From: Bacteroidales bacterium
Lineage (GTDB): Bacteria > Bacteroidota > Bacteroidia > Bacteroidales > DYOH01
Direction of reading: 5' to 3'
Assembly: GCA_030632545.1 (NCBI GenBank)
Contig: DAOVUO010000242.1
Location: 1 to 5,183, forward strand
Length of the DNA: 5,183 nucleotides
Positions within the stretch are counted from its first letter, which is position 1. Every line of letters starts with the position of its first letter. The notes beneath the pieces are model-generated. The model saw only the letters and a list, made by a program, of their open reading frames with translations. It ran no database searches and was not told where the DNA came from. Shown in pieces: positions 1-5,183 of the stretch. The position numbers were made by a program, and so were the translations under genes.

Positions 1-1606
1 CATCTTCGTAGCCAAGCATTTTTTTCCATTGTTTTGAGAAAAAGACTTTGTTCTTAGGAATATCCCAATCCCATAGTCCTAATTCGCTTCCGTCAACAGC
101 AAATTGCCATCTCATGTCACTATCTCTTAATGCTTTTTCTGTTTGTTTTTGTTCAGTAATATCATTCAGAATTGCAATCAGGTATTCAATTGAGCCATCA
201 GATTTACGAATTGCATTAACGGTAAGCAAAGTATAGAAAATATCACCATTTTTACGAAAAAAACGTTTATCCATTGAGTAACTGTCAATTTCGCCTGCTT
301 GTATACGTTTAAATTGCAATAAATCTTTTTCTAAATCATCAGGATATGTCATTTTATCCCAAGTAAGCACAAAAAATTCTTCTCTCGAATATCCAAACAT
401 ATTACAAATAACATCATTCACTTCAATCCATCCTTTTTCTATTGATGTTTTCGCCATTCCTAAGAGACTCTGATCGAAATAAGATTGATATTGTTTTTCG
501 GTTTTTGTAAGAGTGTTGCTGAAGTTCTTATTATCTTTTATTTGAGCCTTTAGTTTTTGAGTGATTCTGTAAAAGAAGAAAGCTATTAAACTTAGGAATA
601 AAAGAACAGAACTAAATGGGATAATTATTTTCCAAGGTATATTTAATTTATTTATATAATCGATATAAAATAATTCGGTAATATCTTCATCTGCATCAAG
701 TAGTCCTATTTCTTGGTATATTTTAATTATTTTTTCCCATCTTCTGGGGTTTGAATAACCAATGGGAACAACGTTTGGCAGAATTATTTTTTTCATTTGT
801 TCTGCTTCAAAAGCCAGATGCTCTTTGCTGTGCCTTTTGCTGTATTTATTGTAAATAAGTTTAATTATTTCGTCCGAATTTTTCATTGCATACTCCCAAC
901 CTTTTAAGGATGCTGTTCTGAAATCCAGTGCAAGTTTTGGATTATCTTTTAGTAGTTGCTCTGAAGTGATTAATATATCGCCATAAAAATCAATATTTCC
1001 AGTAACAGGTGAAAATATTTTATAATCAAAGTTCTTTTGTTTTAATAAAAAAGGTTCGTCAGTAAGGTAAGCTGTCATTGCATCAGCTTTATTTTCAACC
1101 AACATGTTAATGTTGAAAGAATGAGGCAATTGTATTACTCTATTTAATGCTACACCTTCGTCTTTCATGTAGGCTATTATATCGGCAGCATGAGGTTCAA
1201 TAATAAGTCTTTTGCCTGCTAAATTGTGAACATATTTGATTTTAGAAGTTTCTGATACTAAAAGAATTTGAGCTGAATGTTGGAAAATTGTTGCTAAAAG
1301 AACTACTGGCTTTCCCTCTGCTCGCATCAAAACAATATCGGAAGTGCCGGTTGCAAATTGTGCTTTGCCATTAATTAGAGCATCAATCGGCAATTCTAGT
1401 GCATTAGCTTCTACAAGTTCTACTTCTATACCAAACTCTTTATAATAACCCTTTTCAATTGCAGCATAATATCCTGCAAATTGAAATTGATGTTTCCATT
1501 TTAGTTGAAGCTTTACTTGTGTATACGTGGTATCTGTAGAATACGATTGTATTGGTATTGCAAATATAATTATAATTATAATAAGAAATGCGTAATATTT
1601 TTTCAT
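1..1606 (-). CDS. Membrane sensor with NMT1/THI5-like periplasmic binding domain and PAS domains (C-terminus off window)
   Basis: The frame is open from the ATG at 1606-1604 to the window edge (535 codons, no stop), so the C-terminus is missing. Residues 1-23 form a signal peptide: MKK, a hydrophobic run with six consecutive Ile, and a plausible cleavage site after SYS. Residues about 30-250 match the NMT1/THI5-like substrate-binding fold; the diagnostic part is QLKWKHQFQFAGYYAAIEKG followed by YYKEFGIEVEL. Residues about 325-346 (WKIIIP to FFFY) are a single transmembrane helix. A PAS/PAC domain covers about 370-487, ending in ILNDITEQKQ, and a second PAS begins near 495 (WQFAVDGSELGLWDWDI). 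The binding domain should be periplasmic and the PAS domains cytoplasmic. Family members carry a histidine kinase, GGDEF or similar output after the PAS domains; that part is not visible here. NMT1/THI5 proteins are named for thiamine-pyrimidine biosynthesis, but the ligand of such sensors is generally unknown. An in-frame TAA at 1636-1634 with no other ATG after it fixes the start. No clear Shine-Dalgarno sequence is present. Domain calls are confident; ligand and output are unknown. Confidence 0.9.
   Translation of the reverse strand, partial: MKKYYAFLIIIIIIFAIPIQSYSTDTTYTQVKLQLKWKHQFQFAGYYAAIEKGYYKEFGIEVELVEANALELPIDALINGKAQFATGTSDIVLMRAEGKPVVLLATIFQHSAQILLVSETSKIKYVHNLAGKRLIIEPHAADIIAYMKDEGVALNRVIQLPHSFNINMLVENKADAMTAYLTDEPFLLKQKNFDYKIFSPVTGNIDFYGDILITSEQLLKDNPKLALDFRTASLKGWEYAMKNSDEIIKLIYNKYSKRHSKEHLAFEAEQMKKIILPNVVPIGYSNPRRWEKIIKIYQEIGLLDADEDITELFYIDYINKLNIPWKIIIPFSSVLLFLSLIAFFFYRITQKLKAQIKDNKNFSNTLTKTEKQYQSYFDQSLLGMAKTSIEKGWIEVNDVICNMFGYSREEFFVLTWDKMTYPDDLEKDLLQFKRIQAGEIDSYSMDKRFFRKNGDIFYTLLTVNAIRKSDGSIEYLIAILNDITEQKQTEKALRDSDMRWQFAVDGSELGLWDWDIPKNKVFFSKQWKKMLGYED
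1565..1582 (-). repeat. Three perfect tandem copies of a 6-bp repeat inside the signal-peptide coding region
   Basis: The plus strand reads TATAAT three times in a row, which is ATTATA three times on the coding strand. It encodes Ile codons 9-14 of the sensor, the hydrophobic core of its signal peptide. Gain or loss of a unit would keep the frame and change the core by two Ile. At only three copies it may simply reflect the AT-rich codons used for Ile. Confidence 0.6.
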
Positions 1607-1844
1607 CTTTAAAATTCTAGTTTGCGGGTTATTTTATTCAGCAAATTAACACTTTATTGTGCGTTTTTGAGTGTATTGTTGCAATAATTTTTCAAAGCTG
1701 TTTGTTTACAATTACAAAATGCACGAACTATTGATTGTTGTTTTATCAGCTTATAACATTTTTACCATAATTTGTCTATCAACAGATTCCCGAATATCGG
1801 TGGACTATTGTAGTGTGCAAATGAGTAAATAAAATTTGATTTTT
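1607..1844. other. Intergenic spacer between the two minus-strand genes; no clear signal found
   Basis: This AT-rich spacer separates the stop of the hydrogenase-like sensor (TAA at 1847-1845) from the ATG of the NMT1-type sensor. On the minus strand I looked for the Bacteroidota promoter pattern (TTTG, about 19 bases, TAnnTTTG). The nearest match is CAGCTTTG at 1700-1693, with one mismatch and a TTTG at 1718-1715 only 14 bases upstream, too close for the consensus. Inverted repeats are short: CCGA/TCGG around 1790-1800, TATTG/CAATA at 1674-1686, and ACACT/AGTGT at 1649-1653 and 1670-1674. None is a GC-rich stem followed by a T-run on the minus strand. No tRNA or riboswitch-like structure was recognised. 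The length would allow a separate promoter for the downstream gene, but co-transcription is equally possible. Confidence 0.55.
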
Positions 1845-4800
1845 TTATATTCTGACACCAATTATTAAAATGTCATCAATTTGTTGATAATCACCTTTCC
1901 ATGTAGTATAAAGTTCTTCCAGTAATTGTTTTTGTGTGGTCAAGTCATTTTGATGAATTTTTAGTAGTACATCTCTAAAGTTTTTAGCAAGAAATTTTCG
2001 TCCAGTAATACCAATTTGGTCAACAAAGCCATCGGAGAAGAGGTAAATAGTATCGTTTTTTTCTATTTTAAATGTTTGTTTTGCAAATGGGGTATTGTCT
2101 CTACGGTGTTTACCTATTGGCATTCTATCGCCTTTTATTATTATTACTTCATTGTTTCGGAGAATATATATTGGATTATTTGCTGAAGCAAATTCTACTA
2201 TGCCATTTTCTTTATCAATTACACATATCGACATGTCCATTCCGTCTCTATTTCTATTTTCTCCAGTTGCTTGTCTGAGAGAGTCAATTATAAGTTTTCG
2301 TAAAGAGTTTAATATTTCATCGGGTGAACATATTTTTTTTTCGAGAATAATTTCATTCATAAGCGAAACACCAAGCATACTCATAAAACCTCCAGGCACA
2401 CCGTGTCCTGTGCAATCTACGGCAGCAACTATTGTTTTATTGTTCACCTCGTCAATCCAGTAGTAATCGCCTCCAACAATATCTTTTGGTTTATAAAAAA
2501 TAAAATGATTGGGTAGTACTTTTACTATCTCCTCTTCCGAAGGTAAGATAGCTTGTTGAATTTTAGCTGCATAGTTAATACTATCTTTAATTTCTGTAGC
2601 TTGTTTTGTTATTCTACTATTTTGATTTTCGATTTCAGCTTTTTGTTTTAACAAAGCTTCTTGCTCTTTTTTCCTTTGTGTAATATCATGCATTATTTCA
2701 ATAGCCCCTTTGTACTTTCCCGACAAATCATACAATGCAGTGGCAGTGGCAGATATATACCTTTCCTCACCCTTTGAATCCTTTGTATATGCCTCGGCCT
2801 GAATCACATTTCCTTTTACAACAATATTTTTGTATTCCTTTTCTAAAATTTCTATTTCTTTTGTTACTAAATCAATTAAAATAGGCTTTCGTTCATTATA
2901 AAAAGGCAAAGCATATTCGTAATTTCCTAATCCAATAATGTTTTCTGCTTTAACGCCAGTAAGTCCTTCTATCGCTTTATTCCAATATACAACAAAGCCA
3001 TTATCATCAATTACAAATGCCGCATCTGGTAGCGAAGCAATAATATTTTTTACATGTTCACCCGATTCTTGAAGAGCATCACGCTGGGTTAATAATTCTT
3101 CTCTTTGTTGTAGAATCTCTTCATTTTGATTTAATATTTGTTTCTCACTTTCCTTAAGATCAGTAATATCAGAATCAACTAAAACAATATTCCTAATATC
3201 ACCTGTATCTTTAAGCACAGGGCTTAGAGTAGTTTGAGAGTAAATTTTATCCCTATTAGAATTTACTGTTTCACTATTATAAGTAGCCGATTTTTTAGTA
3301 GAAATAACTGATTTAAGTACTTCGTCAATATTTCCATAGCTACTTACATCAACTATATTTTTTCCTATAAGTAATTTTAGCTCCTCTGATGTAATTCCGT
3401 ATAATTTCTGATATGCATCATTAATCCACTCAAAATTCCCTTTTGCATCCATTATGATTATGGAATTGTCTGTTTCAGAGGCTACTATTGACAAACGCTC
3501 AAGTTCTTCATTATAGCTTTCAATTATTTCAGCATTTGTTCTTAATTCCTCAACCGCTTCATCAAGCTCCATTGTTCTATCTAATACTCTTAGTTCTAGC
3601 TCTTCATTTATTAATTTTAGTTCATTTTCGGTCACTTTTAGTTTTGTGATATCTGAAATCATTGCAAAAGAGCCGATTATCTTTCCATTTATATTTGTTA
3701 GAGGAGTTGCACTAACTAATCCGTAGATTTTTTTACCATCCGACTGAGTAAATTTAATTTCGTAAGATGCTAATTTTCCTCGTTCTCTTTCAAGGTTTTG
3801 ACTAGCAAATATAGCCAGATTATCTTCATCCATAAATTCGTATAAAGAACGACCAATTAAATCAGCTCGTTTGAGAATTTTTTGCATGGCTGGATTTGCA
3901 TCCCTAATAATTTCGTTTTTATCTGTTTCAACAAAACCGTCGAGAGCAGTATCGAGTATTTTGCTTAATCTAATTTTACTTTCTTGTGTTTTTTCATTGG
4001 ATAGCTCTGTTTCTTTAGATAGATAAAAATGACAATTTTCTACTTTATTCAATTTATTGAAAATAGCAACAGCCATTCCTTCGCATGATGCATACCCACA
4101 CGATGAGCAATTTTTTATATCATCATCATGATATTTGTGCATCAACTTGTATATTTTCTTTTTTTCTTTATCGTTAGGGTATTTTAAATTTACGTTTTTC
4201 CACCTATTAACGTAAGTTCTTGTGTATAATCCATCTTCCCAATATTTATTAATTACTTTTTCTATTTGTTGAGTATTTAGTTTTGGATTATTTTCATTTT
4301 CCGAGAGATACTTCTCTTTAAGTTTGTCGCTTCTTTTTTTAATTCGATACTCGATTTCGTCTTGAGGCAAGCCTTTTGTAAGTGTTAATGGACCAGCATT
4401 ACAACCAAATTCACAACTTAAACAATCTATAATAAGTGGGGCTTTTCCTTGCTCAATAATATTTGGTAATGTATTAAAGTAATCATACACTAAAGGATTT
4501 CCTTCTATTTTGCGAGCTTTCTCCGAAATTCCTGGCATCCATCGTTCGGCAGTATATAACAATCCACCTGGCGACGAAAAATTAACTGCTCTTTCTGCCG
4601 AGGGATTATCAAAATCAACTTTTGCAAAACTACTTAGTTTTAGTTTGTTCTCTTTTAAAAACTTGTCAATTGATTGATGAGCAATATTATAATCTCCAAT
4701 ACCTGTTTCGTCAAATTCGTGGCGTTTAGCGTTGCAAGGCGAGATTACAGCAATTTTATGATTTTTGTATTGTGGGTAAAAACGTTTAACCATTTTAGCT

Positions 4801-5183
4801 GTATGTAGCATTGGGCTATCTACAGGAGCTAAGTATTGGATAAGTTCGGGTTTATATAGTTCGATATAAGTAACAATGGCTGCACAAGGTTGCGCAATTA
4901 CGGTTTTTGGATTGTTTTTTTTAATATGCTCAAGATATGATTTTACTGTTAGTTCAGCTCCAAAGCTTACATCAAAAATAGCCTCAATTCCAAGCTCTTT
5001 TAACCATCCATTTAGGTTTAGATATAAATCAGGAAATCCGGCAGCTACGGCTGGTGCAGCAATGGCAATTATTTTTTCGCCAGCAATAATATCATCAATA
5101 AACTTCTGAAAATCATCTACATAATATCTAGCATCATGTGTGCAAGCTTCTATACATTTTCCACAAGCTATACACATATCAGC
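1845..5183 (-). CDS. HydS-like [FeFe]-hydrogenase-domain sensor fused to PAS domains and a SpoIIE/PP2C phosphatase (N-terminus off window)
   Basis: Residue 1 is the Met codon at 5177-5175, which is probably internal: the frame stays open through Asp and Ala codons to the window edge, and this Met sits one residue before the first Cys of a ferredoxin motif. Domains in order: a 4Fe-4S motif (C2, C5, C8, C12); an [FeFe]-hydrogenase large-subunit domain (about 30-270) with H-cluster cysteines C98, C148, C255 and C259; a four-cysteine Fe-S domain of PF04060 type (C357, C360, C365, C382); PAS domains at about 401-513, 562-675 and 705-836, joined by coiled coils (about 513-561, 676-704, 836-868); and a SpoIIE/RsbU-type PP2C phosphatase (about 864-1110) with acidic metal-site candidates D904 (VGGDYYW), D921 (DCTGHG), D1049 (FSDG) and D1101/D1102 near the end. 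No signal peptide or membrane helix is visible, so it should be cytoplasmic. PP2C enzymes of this class usually dephosphorylate STAS anti-sigma antagonists. I infer a sensor that couples H2 or redox state to that output. A catalytic hydrogenase role is less likely because the active-site loops are divergent. No STAS or anti-sigma gene is visible in this window. Confidence 0.92.
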   Translation of the reverse strand, partial: ADMCIACGKCIEACTHDARYYVDDFQKFIDDIIAGEKIIAIAAPAVAAGFPDLYLNLNGWLKELGIEAIFDVSFGAELTVKSYLEHIKKNNPKTVIAQPCAAIVTYIELYKPELIQYLAPVDSPMLHTAKMVKRFYPQYKNHKIAVISPCNAKRHEFDETGIGDYNIAHQSIDKFLKENKLKLSSFAKVDFDNPSAERAVNFSSPGGLLYTAERWMPGISEKARKIEGNPLVYDYFNTLPNIIEQGKAPLIIDCLSCEFGCNAGPLTLTKGLPQDEIEYRIKKRSDKLKEKYLSENENNPKLNTQQIEKVINKYWEDGLYTRTYVNRWKNVNLKYPNDKEKKKIYKLMHKYHDDDIKNCSSCGYASCEGMAVAIFNKLNKVENCHFYLSKETELSNEKTQESKIRLSKILDTALDGFVETDKNEIIRDANPAMQKILKRADLIGRSLYEFMDEDNLAIFASQNLERERGKLASYEIKFTQSDGKKIYGLVSATPLTNINGKIIGSFAMISDITKLKVTENELKLINEELELRVLDRTMELDEAVEELRTNAEIIESYNEELERLSIVASETDNSIIIMDAKGNFEWINDAYQKLYGITSEELKLLIGKNIVDVSSYGNIDEVLKSVISTKKSATYNSETVNSNRDKIYSQTTLSPVLKDTGDIRNIVLVDSDITDLKESEKQILNQNEEILQQREELLTQRDALQESGEHVKNIIASLPDAAFVIDDNGFVVYWNKAIEGLTGVKAENIIGLGNYEYALPFYNERKPILIDLVTKEIEILEKEYKNIVVKGNVIQAEAYTKDSKGEERYISATATALYDLSGKYKGAIEIMHDITQRKKEQEALLKQKAEIENQNSRITKQATEIKDSINYAAKIQQAILPSEEEIVKVLPNHFIFYKPKDIVGGDYYWIDEVNNKTIVAAVDCTGHGVPGGFMSMLGVSLMNEIILEKKICSPDEILNSLRKLIIDSLRQATGENRNRDGMDMSICVIDKENGIVEFASANNPIYILRNNEVIIIKGDRMPIGKHRRDNTPFAKQTFKIEKNDTIYLFSDGFVDQIGITGRKFLAKNFRDVLLKIHQNDLTTQKQLLEELYTTWKGDYQQIDDILIIGVRI

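Noticed and set aside
48..236. Plus-strand open frame of 62 codons
   Set aside because: It lies opposite the PAS-coding part of the minus-strand sensor, and its translation shows no recognisable domain. It is a shadow frame.
1565..1582. TATAAT sequences resembling a sigma-70 -10 box on the plus strand
   Set aside because: They are a by-product of alternating Ile codons in the signal peptide. There is no paired -35 box and no plus-strand gene to drive.
1674..1691. Possible plus-strand terminator: TATTG/CAATA stem followed by a T-run
   Set aside because: The stem is five mostly A-T pairs with a three-base loop, and no plus-strand gene ends there.
1693..1718. Possible Bacteroidota-type promoter (TTTG and CAGCTTTG) for the NMT1-type sensor
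   Set aside because: The -7 element has a mismatch and the gap between elements is 14 bases instead of about 19. In AT-rich sequence this is likely chance.
2072..2463. Two overlapping plus-strand open frames of 68 and 122 codons
   Set aside because: Both lie opposite the strongly conserved PP2C domain on the minus strand, and their translations are low-complexity hydrophobic sequence with no family resemblance.
4876..5109. Plus-strand open frame of 77 codons
   Set aside because: It is antisense to the H-cluster domain, which has clear conserved motifs. The hydrophobic appearance comes from reading the complement.

Overview
The window reads as a two-gene stretch of an AT-rich bacterial genome, most likely an anaerobic member of the Bacteroidota. 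The grounds are the style of the SpoIIE/PP2C domain (the segments INYAAKIQQAILP, FYKPKDIVGGDYYW and DCTGHGVPGGFMSMLG look like those of Bacteroidota signalling phosphatases), the lack of a clear Shine-Dalgarno sequence before the one visible start, and the base composition. This placement is an inference, not a database match. Both genes lie on the minus strand and are read from high to low coordinates. Each runs off an edge of the window.

The right-hand two thirds (1845-5183) is one very long reading frame with its N-terminus outside the window. It encodes a multidomain sensor: a ferredoxin-type 4Fe-4S motif, an [FeFe]-hydrogenase H-cluster domain, a second four-cysteine Fe-S domain, three PAS domains joined by coiled coils, and a C-terminal SpoIIE/RsbU-type PP2C serine/threonine phosphatase. 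It resembles the putatively sensory [FeFe] hydrogenases (HydS-like), but the phosphatase output is in the same polypeptide. The simplest model is a cytoplasmic H2 or redox sensor that controls dephosphorylation of a protein such as an anti-sigma-factor antagonist.

A spacer of about 240 bases (1607-1844) follows. I see no RNA gene, convincing promoter or strong terminator in it. The left-hand third (1-1606) is the N-terminal 535 codons of a membrane-anchored sensor: signal peptide, NMT1/THI5-like periplasmic binding domain, one transmembrane helix, a complete PAS domain and the beginning of a second. Its output domain lies beyond position 1.

The two genes are therefore consecutive, co-directional signalling proteins, one with a cytoplasmic H-cluster/Fe-S input and one with a periplasmic small-molecule input. 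Whether they share a transcript or a pathway cannot be settled from this window. I found no mobile element, CRISPR array, tRNA or rRNA.
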